Shown: positions 45,666-53,980, counted from the stretch's first letter. The stretch is DNA of 64,000 nucleotides from Bacillus sp. FJAT-26390 (GCF_001682865.1 NZ_MAQX01000011.1:1185969-1249968); one strand, 5' to 3'. Numbers and translations are program-made. The notes: generated by a model from the letters alone, not told the origin.

Positions 45666-45681
45666 CATGACATTCCTGATA

Positions 45682-47115
45682 TTAACCGAATTTCGCCCTT
45701 GCTTTGGCAATAAGCTCACGCTTATCATAGTCCAGGAATTGAACCGCAAAGGTTCTAGCCGGGTCTCCGGCATAGAATCGCTCATAGAGTTCATGTCTTG
45801 CCCCAAGTTGGCTGCCCACCAATTCCCAGGATAGCTTAAGCAGTTTCCCACGCTCCTCGGCGCTGCGGTCGGAACCCCGGTAATATTTCTGCAATTTCGG
45901 CCCTAGCGGCCCCCGCAAATCGTCCAGTCTCGAAGGAACCTGCAGCATACCCGATCCCGATAACTGCTGCAAAATTTCAATTGCTCGAGGGTAGTATTTG
46001 TTCCCCAAATTTTTAGCTGTGGCAAGCTCCTGCTTGCTTGGCAGCCACACGCCTAGAGGATGAAGCGTACTCTTATGCTCGGATGAATACCATAACGCTT
46101 TGACGGATTCCACCTGGAAAGCCAGCTCCGCAAGCTTCTCCTGCACATGAGCGAATTTGGTAATGTTAATCGATTCGGCAAGCTCTACGGCAACAGCGGT
46201 GACGAATTCCAGCTTGCTTACGAGTCTCACGACAATTTCATGCAGCCCGAATCCATTGGATACATGATCCGTACGCAGCTTCCACAGCGTATCCGGATCT
46301 TCTTTCACCAACACCCGCTCCCAGGGAATCAGTGCATCATCGAACACAATGACGGTATCCATCTCATCATAACGCGAACTTAGCGGATGATCCTCTTCCT
46401 GTTGGGAAGCAAATGATTCACGGCTAATCTGGTATACGCCCGGATTATTGGCTGGAATCACGAATAAACTCGCATATTCCTTCTCAGCTGCTGTTTTTTT
46501 GGCGAGAGGAGAAATTATAATTTCATCCAGGTAGGCCCCACCAGTAGCAATCATCTTAGCCCCGCGAACGATAATTCCGTCTTCCGTTTCCCTCACAATT
46601 CGGACAGCGGTATATAAATCACCCAGATCATGGGCGAGCTTGCTGCGATCGACCTGCGGATCATGACCAGCCGAAGTGATGAGCAGGTCGTTATCTCGTA
46701 CATATTTAAAATAGTTTTCGATTCTCTCAGCAAAATGCGGCTGCTCCTGATTGATGAAATTCCGATTAATATAAAGACCTGTAATTTGGGACCGATAGGA
46801 ACCTGCAACCCTGCTCATTACACCGAACGTTGCATCCGACCAGATTTTAAAAGAATGGCCTCGGCGGATATTGTCTTCTTTTTCGGTAGGAATTAAATAG
46901 GCTAAATTCGCCTTAACCCCTGTTTCCGTCTCAAAAGTAAGCTGCGGGCCGATGTCCGGATCATCTTGCAAATCCAAAATGGAAGCGATAGATGCAACTG
47001 TGCCCCGGAAGTCGGGATGCGAGGGGAGATCCTTTACCCATTCTCCATTCAGCCATACTTGTCTTCCGTCATTTAAACGCTCTATATATCGTTTGCCAGA
47101 TGACAATTCGCTCAC
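45682..47115 (-). CDS. HpaB-like FADH2-dependent oxygenase
   Basis: The 477-residue protein matches the 4-hydroxyphenylacetate 3-hydroxylase oxygenase family (acyl-CoA-dehydrogenase-like fold): N-terminal YIERLNDGRQVWLNGEWV, HPDFRGTV, middle KMIATGGAYLDEIIISP near residue 186, and C-terminal LQQLSGSGMLQVPSRLDDL. Such enzymes use reduced FAD from a separate reductase to hydroxylate phenols or heteroaromatics. It follows its divergent paralogue by 3 bp. Here it is the most canonical of the pair and presumably the catalytic one. Natural substrate unknown; the cluster suggests an aromatic acid made by the upstream lyase. Confidence 0.9.
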   Translation of the reverse strand: MSELSSGKRYIERLNDGRQVWLNGEWVKDLPSHPDFRGTVASIASILDLQDDPDIGPQLTFETETGVKANLAYLIPTEKEDNIRRGHSFKIWSDATFGVMSRVAGSYRSQITGLYINRNFINQEQPHFAERIENYFKYVRDNDLLITSAGHDPQVDRSKLAHDLGDLYTAVRIVRETEDGIIVRGAKMIATGGAYLDEIIISPLAKKTAAEKEYASLFVIPANNPGVYQISRESFASQQEEDHPLSSRYDEMDTVIVFDDALIPWERVLVKEDPDTLWKLRTDHVSNGFGLHEIVVRLVSKLEFVTAVAVELAESINITKFAHVQEKLAELAFQVESVKALWYSSEHKSTLHPLGVWLPSKQELATAKNLGNKYYPRAIEILQQLSGSGMLQVPSRLDDLRGPLGPKLQKYYRGSDRSAEERGKLLKLSWELVGSQLGARHELYERFYAGDPARTFAVQFLDYDKRELIAKARAKFG

Positions 47116-47118
47116 TCC

Positions 47119-48414
47119 CTATTCATAAATATATTGGCTTGCTGGAGTACCAGCCTTGTTCCAAAACTTTGTGTACAGCTCTTTGTAGAAATCAAACGCA
47201 TATTGTTGATAGAACAGAGCCGATTGTACGATCGGATCGCCAAACGTATAGAGCTCATGCTGCTTTCTTCGATATGCCTGCTCACCGCCTATAAGTGTCC
47301 ACACCCCGTGCAGCAGCGTTGCCTGATCCCCATCATCGCGCTGACCGGAAAAAGACAAGTGCGGGGAATCCAAAATTGCGGTTTGGCTTACTCGATCGAG
47401 CACATCCAGCGCATGATGAATATATGCTCCTCCGGCTTTCCTTGCCGCCTGCAGCGGAGTAGCGGAAGGGAGGAACAGACCCGCTTCGTTAGCGCTGGCT
47501 CCTTCTTCAGCTGTGAAAATGAAAGCTTTCAGCACTTCAAGATGCTGAACAATTTCGCCTAATGCCGTCTGAATATGAAGTTCCTTGTTCAAGCCATTCT
47601 CTTCCGCAAGCGCGAATGCAGTTCCGGCTATTAGCTCCAGCACGTCTAGCTGTCTTGCAATCCATTGATAATCGGCAAGAGATACAGCTGCAGGCTGCTG
47701 AGTCAACTGCTTGACACTCGCTGCATCGTCATTCACCAATATGCGTTCCCAAGGTATGTCGATGCTGTTATAGATGACGGTAATGCCCGCCTGCAAATCG
47801 GCGTGTACCTGAACCTCCAATTGCTCGCTGCTTACTGGAATAAGAGCGATTCCTGACGAGACTCTCTCCCCTGCCTGGTTGAGAAACACCAGCAATTCGT
47901 CCGCAAATAAGGCGTCTGCTCCAAAGGTTTGCTTGCCTTGTAACCGAATGCCGCTCTCCGTCAGACTTAGGATCGGATGAATCGTCTCTGAACCAGTTGC
48001 AAGTGGCTTTATCTTATGAAAGGAGGTCGTAAGCCTGCTGCGCTCTCGCAGAGCGGTCTCGAACAAATTCGCTAACCGCTGGGCATCAAGATGCTCCTTG
48101 ATCTGATCGAGCTCCCTGTTGCCGTACCAGCCGGACCATAAAGAATGAGCATAATCGCTCAAACCGCTTGCAAATACGGAGCTGCCGCGAGCAATTTGAT
48201 ACCACCCGGATCGTTTAGAACGCAATTGATCCAATGATTTGGGGAGGATATAAGCTTGCTTCCAGCTCTCGCCTTCCTGTGCCTCCAATTCCAGGGATAT
48301 GCTGTTCCACTCCTGTTGCAACGCTTGCTGCACCTGTGACGGCAAATGTTGTCCTCCGTTGTAAAGGGCTGCTTTTGATCCGATTGTGAATGTCAGATCA
48401 TGTGATGTGCTCAT
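47119..48414 (-). CDS. Divergent HpaB-like paralogue
   Basis: A 431-residue protein (ATG 48414 after GAGGAGGAAA) alignable with the adjacent HpaB-like oxygenase in its second half: IDIPWERILVNDDA near residue 225 corresponds to ALIPWERVLVKEDP, and LDVLDRVSQTAILDSPHLSF to the C-terminal flavin-side region. The N-terminal half has lost the YIERLNDG and KMIATGG motifs, so it may not bind flavin normally. It could be an accessory subunit or a second oxygenase with altered chemistry. The open frame extends 53 codons upstream, over the ferredoxin gene, without a ribosome site. Confidence 0.75.
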   Translation of the reverse strand: MSTSHDLTFTIGSKAALYNGGQHLPSQVQQALQQEWNSISLELEAQEGESWKQAYILPKSLDQLRSKRSGWYQIARGSSVFASGLSDYAHSLWSGWYGNRELDQIKEHLDAQRLANLFETALRERSRLTTSFHKIKPLATGSETIHPILSLTESGIRLQGKQTFGADALFADELLVFLNQAGERVSSGIALIPVSSEQLEVQVHADLQAGITVIYNSIDIPWERILVNDDAASVKQLTQQPAAVSLADYQWIARQLDVLELIAGTAFALAEENGLNKELHIQTALGEIVQHLEVLKAFIFTAEEGASANEAGLFLPSATPLQAARKAGGAYIHHALDVLDRVSQTAILDSPHLSFSGQRDDGDQATLLHGVWTLIGGEQAYRRKQHELYTFGDPIVQSALFYQQYAFDFYKELYTKFWNKAGTPASQYIYE

Positions 48415-48436
48415 TTTCACTTTCCTCCTCTTTGAT

Positions 48437-48775
48437 CTAATGGGAAGAGCGCGCTGCACGGAAGACGATATAGGATTCATCATCCGATGCAGTGGATTTT
48501 CTGCCCTTTCCCCATCCAACCGATTCGCGGTAGCTGCCAAGAAGTCCGTCTTCAATAACGGTCGACTCTTCAATCTTCTCTATACGATCAGCGTTAGGCG
48601 ACACGTAAAGCGCATCTACAGGACAATACAGCTCGCACATAAAGCAGGTTTGGCAAGCCGATTGCCTGGCAATGACCGGAATATCATTAGGTACTGCCTG
48701 AAATACGTTGGTCGGACAGATCCTTACACATTGATTGCAGCTAATACAGCGGTCGGCACTCAATATCTCGATCAT
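48437..48775 (-). CDS. Two-cluster 4Fe-4S ferredoxin
   Basis: A 112-residue protein with CISCNQCVRICP (cysteines 10, 13, 16, 20) and CQTCFMCELYCP (cysteines near 41-51), giving two 4Fe-4S clusters, followed by a 50-residue tail. The start overlaps the stop of the FAD oxidoreductase gene by four bases (ATGA), so the two are translationally coupled, like the AprB/AprA pair of adenylylsulfate reductase and similar flavoprotein-ferredoxin couples. It probably carries electrons to or from the flavoprotein. Confidence 0.9.
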   Translation of the reverse strand: MIEILSADRCISCNQCVRICPTNVFQAVPNDIPVIARQSACQTCFMCELYCPVDALYVSPNADRIEKIEESTVIEDGLLGSYRESVGWGKGRKSTASDDESYIVFRAARSSH

Positions 48776-50382
48776 GGGCGGATTGCCTCCCTTATGTTCC
48801 CAGAGTATGGGCCTGTATGCGGCTTAACCCAAACTTTATCCAGACCACCGCTAATCAAGCGGTAGTGTTGGGCAGCATCCTTGCCCGGAAAATCCGTTCG
48901 TACATGCATGCCCCGCGTTTCCCTTCTCTCGAGGCCGCTTTCGTACATCCATCTAGCAGTAGCCGTCATAGCGGCGGCTTCTCTCACACTTATCGTACTG
49001 CCTTCACCTGTGCTTACCCCCTGTTTGATTTCGTGCCATAACCGGTTCAGGCGTCCCAGCGAGTCCGTAAGGCCCTGCTCGCTCCGGAACCAATTACGAT
49101 CATACGGAAACACTTCATCTTGAACAAGGCGGATCAGTTCTTCGGTATTCATAGCGCTTTTGTTTGAGTTAGGGTGTGTCGGCACCCCTGTTTGCTCGGA
49201 CAAGCCGCGGGCATCTCTATCCAATCGATGTGCTCCCTGCTTCAAGGCAAATCTGGCCGCACCTTCGCCAGACCAGTAACCTGATGACATCGCCCATGCC
49301 GCATTGTGGCTGCCACCGCCTGTAAATCCGCCACAAATCAGCTCGCGGGTCGCTGCATCACCTGCCGCATATAGACCTGGAACCTTGGTCGCGCAGGTTT
49401 CGTCTACAATGTTAATGCCTCCAGTGCCCCTGACCGTTCCTTCATACCTGAGTGTAATCGGGAATTTCTCCGTAAAGGGATCGATTTTTAGCCGGTCGAA
49501 GGAGAGAAAGAAATTGGGCTGCGCTTTTCTCATTGCCAGCTTCAAGGCTTCGTCCGCTTTGTCCAGACGTGCATACACTGGCTCTTTAAGCAGAGTCTTG
49601 GCAATCACCGAGCGGCCTCTTCGCGATCCCGCGCCTTCGACAACTCTGCCGTCCTCATAATAGAAGGTCGCCCAATTGTAAAATACGGTCTTCGTCACCG
49701 ATGAGAAATGCGGAACGATCGCATAGGCTGTCGAAAATTCCATACCTGAAAATTCCGCTCCAGCTTCTCCCGCCATCAGATAACCGTCACCAGTCAGAAC
49801 ATTGGTACCCAGCGCCTTGCTTAGAAATGCGCATCCGCCTGTAGCGATAACGACCGCTGCGGCATCAATACGCCATGTTTGCCCAGTCTGTTCCTGAATA
49901 CCTGTTGCGCCAGCTACACCATGGCCATCGGCAAGCAATTCCAGTGCCGGGCTATGATCCAATATGCGTACGCCCGCTTTCTGTACGCGCTTGCGCATCA
50001 GCCGCATATATTCCGGTCCCTGCACACTGCTATAATTAAGCTCACCCCCTTGATCGATCGGGAAGGGATAACCCCAGTCCCGGATTTGATGTACATTATG
50101 ATAGGTACGATCGAGTACGCGCAGCATCCATTTTCGGTCCGCCAGATGTCCGCCAAGCTCTGCACGGCTCATCATGGCCTCTTCACGCTCTTGTTCATTC
50201 GGCTTTATGTACCAAATCCCCGTCCCTGCCGGCGCTGTCGCCCCACTTGTTCCGCAATAGCCCTTGTCGACAAGGATGACACTAGCACCTTGTTCCGCTG
50301 CAGCAATGGATGCCCATGCACCAGCAGGTCCGCCGCCGATGATGAGTACATCGGCTTTCAGCTTCAATTCTTCATTACTCAT
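48772..50382 (-). CDS. FAD-dependent oxidoreductase (fumarate-reductase/AprA-like)
   Basis: The 536-residue flavoprotein has the N-terminal dinucleotide fold VLIIGGGPAGAWASIAAAEQGA (residues 13-34), a mid FAD motif VVIATGGCAF near 177 and the C-terminal GLYAAGDAATRELICGGFTGGG. The domain order is that of the fumarate reductase, urocanate reductase and adenylylsulfate reductase flavoprotein family. With the coupled ferredoxin it may reduce or oxidise the C=C bond of an unsaturated acid. It lies directly downstream of the lyase gene (31 bp), so the lyase product is a plausible substrate. No signal peptide, so cytoplasmic. Confidence 0.88.
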   Translation of the reverse strand: MSNEELKLKADVLIIGGGPAGAWASIAAAEQGASVILVDKGYCGTSGATAPAGTGIWYIKPNEQEREEAMMSRAELGGHLADRKWMLRVLDRTYHNVHQIRDWGYPFPIDQGGELNYSSVQGPEYMRLMRKRVQKAGVRILDHSPALELLADGHGVAGATGIQEQTGQTWRIDAAAVVIATGGCAFLSKALGTNVLTGDGYLMAGEAGAEFSGMEFSTAYAIVPHFSSVTKTVFYNWATFYYEDGRVVEGAGSRRGRSVIAKTLLKEPVYARLDKADEALKLAMRKAQPNFFLSFDRLKIDPFTEKFPITLRYEGTVRGTGGINIVDETCATKVPGLYAAGDAATRELICGGFTGGGSHNAAWAMSSGYWSGEGAARFALKQGAHRLDRDARGLSEQTGVPTHPNSNKSAMNTEELIRLVQDEVFPYDRNWFRSEQGLTDSLGRLNRLWHEIKQGVSTGEGSTISVREAAAMTATARWMYESGLERRETRGMHVRTDFPGKDAAQHYRLISGGLDKVWVKPHTGPYSGNIREAIRP

Positions 50383-50413
50383 TCCTATCAGTCCGCCTTC
50401 CTTAAGTTCATGC

Positions 50414-51976
50414 TTACTGATCCAATGCCTCTCTTACCCGTGAGAGTAATTCTCCGCTTTTCAACACCCCGTATGCCTGTGCGATATCTACCGATAAATT
50501 TCGGTCCTCAGCTAGAAAAGGGACAACCGAGCGAATCGCTTGATACGCAGCTTCGGTGCCTTTGCCCAGACGAATACCACCGCGCAAATCAATGGCCTGT
50601 GCTGCATGAAGCGCCTCGATACCGAGTACAATGTGAAGCCGGTCGATGATTTCGCGGGTTTTGGCTACAACAAACGGCGAATTGGCGGCATGATCCTCAA
50701 TGTCCCCGGCGAGAGAGAAATAATCAGAAGAAGCAGGATTTATAAGATGGCGAATTTCCGTGTCTAGTGAAGTAATCGTCTTCTGCACAGTGCAATAACC
50801 GATCGAACGGCTTTCGTCTGCAGTCAGAAAACGGCTTAATCCCGTAAAAGCAGGCGTACCTAACTTGATCGTCCGATAACAGGCGCTCTTGGATATATGA
50901 TGAAGCGCACTGCCAAGCATTTCAAAGCCGAGCGTCCAGGATACCGGCTCATAATTGGCGCAAGAGATAATTCTACGTTCTTCTATGATCACGCACGGAT
51001 TATCGTCCGAGCTATTAAGCTGGATTTCCAGTTGATCCCTCGTGTAACGGAATGCATCGTAGGCTGCCCCATGAATTTGGCAGGCATCGCGAAAGCTTAA
51101 CGGGTCCTGCAGCGATTCCGGATTATAGCTGTCCCATAGATCGCTCCCCGTAAGCAAGCTTTTGATATGGGACAGGCTTTGCAACTGACCGGGAAACGGG
51201 CGTACGCGATGGACCGCTTCATCCAATGGGCTGACATTGCCGCGAATGGCTTCCAGAGATAACGCGAATACAATATCAGCAAGCTTCAACAGTTCTCCGC
51301 ATTCATGCAGCGCCAGCGCTCCTGTTCCCGCAGATAATGCATTGGTACAAATCAGTGATAGCCCATCTTTTGGCCCGAGTACAAGCGGCTCAAGCCCAGC
51401 CTCACTCAAAGCAGCGACCGCCGTGAGCCGTTCTCCTCCCCGATCGACCTCCCCCTCGCCGATAAAGGCAAGGCCAATATGCGTAACCGTTGTAATATCT
51501 GCTGCTCCTACAGAGCCTCTGAGCGGCAGTAATGGATGAATGCCAAGATTCAAAAATTCGGCATAACGCACAGGTATCGTGGATTGCGAGCCTGTGCAGC
51601 CAAGCAGCAGTGTATTCAGTCTGGCAACCATAACGGCCCGTACTTCTGCTTCAGTGGCATAAGGTGCTACCCCGGAACTATGCGACAAAATCAGGTTGCG
51701 GTTAAATTGCTCAAAGACTGCCGGCGCAACCACCTTATCCTTGTTCCATCCGACTCCCCGGTTAAAGCCATATACCGGTACGTCCTCCTCAACCAGCTCT
51801 AATACCAGCTTTCGCGCCGCTTCTACACGGCTCATGGCCTCTTCCGAGATTTTCACAGACCTGCCGTGATGAGCGACATCATATACATCTTGAATCGTCA
51901 TTCGCTTCCCGTTCAGAACCAGCGCATCGTCTGCGACGCTATGATGGTTGCGTATCGTTTGGTTGACTGTCACCAA
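50414..51976 (-). CDS. Aromatic-amino-acid-lyase homologue lacking the MIO triad
   Basis: The 520-residue protein has the fold signatures of the histidine/phenylalanine ammonia-lyase family: VYGFNRGVG (Tyr69, equivalent to the catalytic Tyr of HutH), GSVGAADITTVTHIG at 154-168, GLEPLVLGPKDGLSLI and the later SSDDNPCVI. In true ammonia-lyases the second stretch contains Ala-Ser-Gly, which cyclises into the MIO electrophile; here the positions are Ala158-Ala159-Asp160. The NGT motif is also altered. Ergothionase, which expels trimethylamine from a betaine, is a known relative reported to act differently from MIO enzymes. With the betaine-type transporter this suggests a trimethylammonium lyase. 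Substrate unproven. Confidence 0.82.
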   Translation of the reverse strand: MVTVNQTIRNHHSVADDALVLNGKRMTIQDVYDVAHHGRSVKISEEAMSRVEAARKLVLELVEEDVPVYGFNRGVGWNKDKVVAPAVFEQFNRNLILSHSSGVAPYATEAEVRAVMVARLNTLLLGCTGSQSTIPVRYAEFLNLGIHPLLPLRGSVGAADITTVTHIGLAFIGEGEVDRGGERLTAVAALSEAGLEPLVLGPKDGLSLICTNALSAGTGALALHECGELLKLADIVFALSLEAIRGNVSPLDEAVHRVRPFPGQLQSLSHIKSLLTGSDLWDSYNPESLQDPLSFRDACQIHGAAYDAFRYTRDQLEIQLNSSDDNPCVIIEERRIISCANYEPVSWTLGFEMLGSALHHISKSACYRTIKLGTPAFTGLSRFLTADESRSIGYCTVQKTITSLDTEIRHLINPASSDYFSLAGDIEDHAANSPFVVAKTREIIDRLHIVLGIEALHAAQAIDLRGGIRLGKGTEAAYQAIRSVVPFLAEDRNLSVDIAQAYGVLKSGELLSRVREALDQ

Positions 51977-52030
51977 CTGTCATCACTCCTTTGGATTCTT
52001 TGATTACTGGGCATCCTGCATTTTCAAGAT

Positions 52031-52243
52031 CTATTTAATTAGCCCTTGAGCTTTTGTCTTCAAATCGGTATCATTCTCAATCAGCAATTTAATCATATTG
52101 GCCAAAACATTCTACTCTGCAAAACCTTTTGTAGCAATATTGATTGTGTCAGACTTACTAGAGCCTGCCTCCAGCAAATTGCCGCACCCTGCAGTAGCAG
52201 CGAGCAATATTATGACGAGTCCTACCACCCATGATGACTTCAA
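52031..52243 (-). pseudogene. Remnant of a second binding-protein gene
   Basis: The minus strand from TTG 52243 reads a lipoprotein signal (VVGLVIILLAATAGCG), then DTINIATKGFAE, a TAG codon, NVLANMIKLLIENDTDLKTK and a second stop. This aligns with residues of the intact binding protein at 44584-45528 (DTIKIATKGFAESDILANAY; KLLIEQDTDLKTN). Everything after about residue 70 is missing. It lies 50 bp after the permease, where an operon-borne binding-protein gene is expected. Confidence 0.85.
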
Positions 52244-52293
52244 TCAACAACGCGTCTGTCTAAATCCATATATAATGAATACTCCTCTTACGC

Positions 52294-52941
52294 TCATGTT
52301 TTTTGATGTCTTAAACCTTTCGGTGTTAATACACGATTCAAACCAAGTAATAATAAATTAACAATAATAACTAATATCGATACCGGTATAGCCCCTAGCA
52401 AAATGATTGACGTGTTAATCATCGATATGCCCCGCGTAATAATGTCTCCGAGTCCGCCAGCTGCAATATAAGTGGCAATGGTGGCCATGCTGATAGTTTG
52501 AACAGTAACAACTCTTACGCCAGCCATAATCATGCTCCTGGCAATAGGCAACTGCACCAACCGCAATATTTGCAACCGCGTCATGCCCATTCCCGTCCCT
52601 GCTTCAATCAAAGCAGGATTAACACCACTTATGCCAACGTAAGTATTTTGCAAGACTGGGAAAAGCGCATATAGTGTAAGAGCAAAGATTGCGGGTTTAA
52701 CTCCAATGCCGAGCAGTGGGATCATGAATCCAAATAACGCTAAACTTGGGATCGTCTGAATAACAGACACCACTGTAATCATAATATTGGCTAGCCGTTT
52801 ATGTGTAGAAACATAAATGCCTGCGGGTACCGCTATCGCACAAGCTATGAGGACTGAAATGAACGACAATTGAAAATGCTCGCTTGTTTTTTGTAAAACC
52901 TCTTGCCAATTTGTTCGGAGGATCTCCCAGAATTCAATCAT
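52294..52941 (-). CDS. Quaternary-amine ABC transporter permease (OpuBB/OpuCB type)
   Basis: The 215-residue permease has five to six predicted helices and the binding-protein-dependent transport loop IEAGTGMGMTRLQILRLVQLP near residue 117. It matches OpuBB/OpuCD-like proteins of betaine, choline and carnitine uptake. ATG 52941 follows AAAGGAAA; an ATG 16 codons upstream is rejected. Only one permease gene is present (OpuB/OpuC have two), so it would act as a homodimer. It follows the ATPase gene by 51 bp. Confidence 0.92.
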   Translation of the reverse strand: MIEFWEILRTNWQEVLQKTSEHFQLSFISVLIACAIAVPAGIYVSTHKRLANIMITVVSVIQTIPSLALFGFMIPLLGIGVKPAIFALTLYALFPVLQNTYVGISGVNPALIEAGTGMGMTRLQILRLVQLPIARSMIMAGVRVVTVQTISMATIATYIAAGGLGDIITRGISMINTSIILLGAIPVSILVIIVNLLLLGLNRVLTPKGLRHQKT

Positions 52942-52992
52942 GCAGTTATTTCCTTTCTCAAATTGGTTGAATATACAACCCCACAACAAAGG

Positions 52993-53748
52993 TTAAAGGT
53001 TGTATGCAAGCGGAAACCTTTCCGCACCTAGAAAATCACGAACGAAATTGTTTATGGGTGATTGCAATAGCGCATTAGGTGAACCTTGTTGAACAATTGT
53101 ACCTTCATTAAGCAAAACGACTTGATCAGCGATCTTCAATGCTTCTTCAATATCATGGGTGACGAATACAATTGTTTTTCGTACCTGTTTATTTAAATGA
53201 ATGAGTTCTTTTTGCAATTGAACACGGCTAATAGGGTCGAGCGCACTGAACGGCTCATCCATCAACACAATCGAAGGATTGGCAGCCAGGGCACGAGCAA
53301 CGCCGATTCGCTGCTGCTGTCCGCCACTAAGCTCATGGGGATACCGTTTAAGGAACTTAGCCGGGTCTAGGCCGATTAAATCCAGTAGTTCCGAGGCCCT
53401 TGCAATTAAATGCTGTTTTTTCTCACCTTTTAGTCTGGGCACAATGGAGATGTTCTGCTCAATTGTCATATGAGGAAACAAGCCGATCTGCTGAATGACA
53501 TACCCAATGTTTCGCCTTAACTCCACGGGATCGAGACTATTGATAACTTTTCCCTCCAGCAGGATTTGCCCGGATTCCGGTTCAATCAACCGATTGATCA
53601 TTTTAAGCAGTGTCGTCTTCCCGCAACCTGAGGGTCCTATTATCGTAATGATTTTTTCTTTTGGAATGACCAGATCAAAGTTTTTCAATACGTTGCTGGA
53701 GCCATAGCTCTTACTGACTCCTATAAATTCTACTGCGTTCCCACTCAT
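52993..53748 (-). CDS. Quaternary-amine ABC transporter ATPase without CBS domains
   Basis: The 251-residue ATPase has Walker A GPSGCGKTT near residue 38, Q-loop VIQQIGLFPHMT, signature ELSGGQQQR near 137 and Walker B IVLMDEPFSALD. It is most like OpuBA/OpuCA/ProV-type subunits but ends without the tandem CBS domains that gate those osmoregulatory transporters. This favours a nutrient-uptake rather than osmoprotective role. ATG 53748 follows GGAGG by about eight bases; a start five codons earlier overlaps that site. Confidence 0.92.
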   Translation of the reverse strand: MSGNAVEFIGVSKSYGSSNVLKNFDLVIPKEKIITIIGPSGCGKTTLLKMINRLIEPESGQILLEGKVINSLDPVELRRNIGYVIQQIGLFPHMTIEQNISIVPRLKGEKKQHLIARASELLDLIGLDPAKFLKRYPHELSGGQQQRIGVARALAANPSIVLMDEPFSALDPISRVQLQKELIHLNKQVRKTIVFVTHDIEEALKIADQVVLLNEGTIVQQGSPNALLQSPINNFVRDFLGAERFPLAYNL

Positions 53749-53796
53749 TCCATCATCCTCCATAAAAATAAATTATGTAAAAATAATTAAATTAAT

Positions 53797-53873
53797 AAAA
53801 TAAAAGGTCTTATTTCTCCCTTTATCAGGAAAAATAAGACCTCCATTTGAATGATCAGTCCAATATGTGATTA
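53797..53873 (-). promoter_or_regulatory. Leader element copy B, before the ATPase gene
   Basis: Minus strand order AATCACATAT, CTGATC, CAAATGGAGGTCTTATTTTTCC, loop, GGGAGAAATAAGACC, TTTTATTTTAT. GGTCTTATTT and AAATAAGACC form a 10-bp terminator stem at 53806-53841. It lies 50 bp before the ATPase gene inside a leader of about 190 nt, so it is placed to attenuate the operon. Confidence 0.65.
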
Positions 53874-53951
53874 AATAAATATCTAAATACACTGATTTAA
53901 ATTTGTAACTTTATAATTACTATGCAAAACTTGTAATAAGCTATTGATGTA

Positions 53952-53980
53952 ATATTATTAGCATTAATCAGTAATGTCAA
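53952..53980 (-). promoter_or_regulatory. Sigma-A promoter of the transporter/lyase operon
   Basis: Minus strand TTGACA and TAATAT separated by 17 bp, a near-consensus pair about 80 bp upstream of leader copy B. Confidence 0.75.

Noticed and set aside
48415..48573. 53-codon extension of the divergent HpaB-like protein
   Set aside because: It runs antisense-free but across the ferredoxin tail in another frame and lacks a ribosome site, whereas GAGGAGGAAA precedes the internal ATG.
53797..53873. Leader copy B as an ordinary terminator of the acetyltransferase operon
   Set aside because: The acetyltransferase gene is followed by its own terminator at 54238-54284 and a new promoter lies between them, so the hairpin belongs to the transporter leader.
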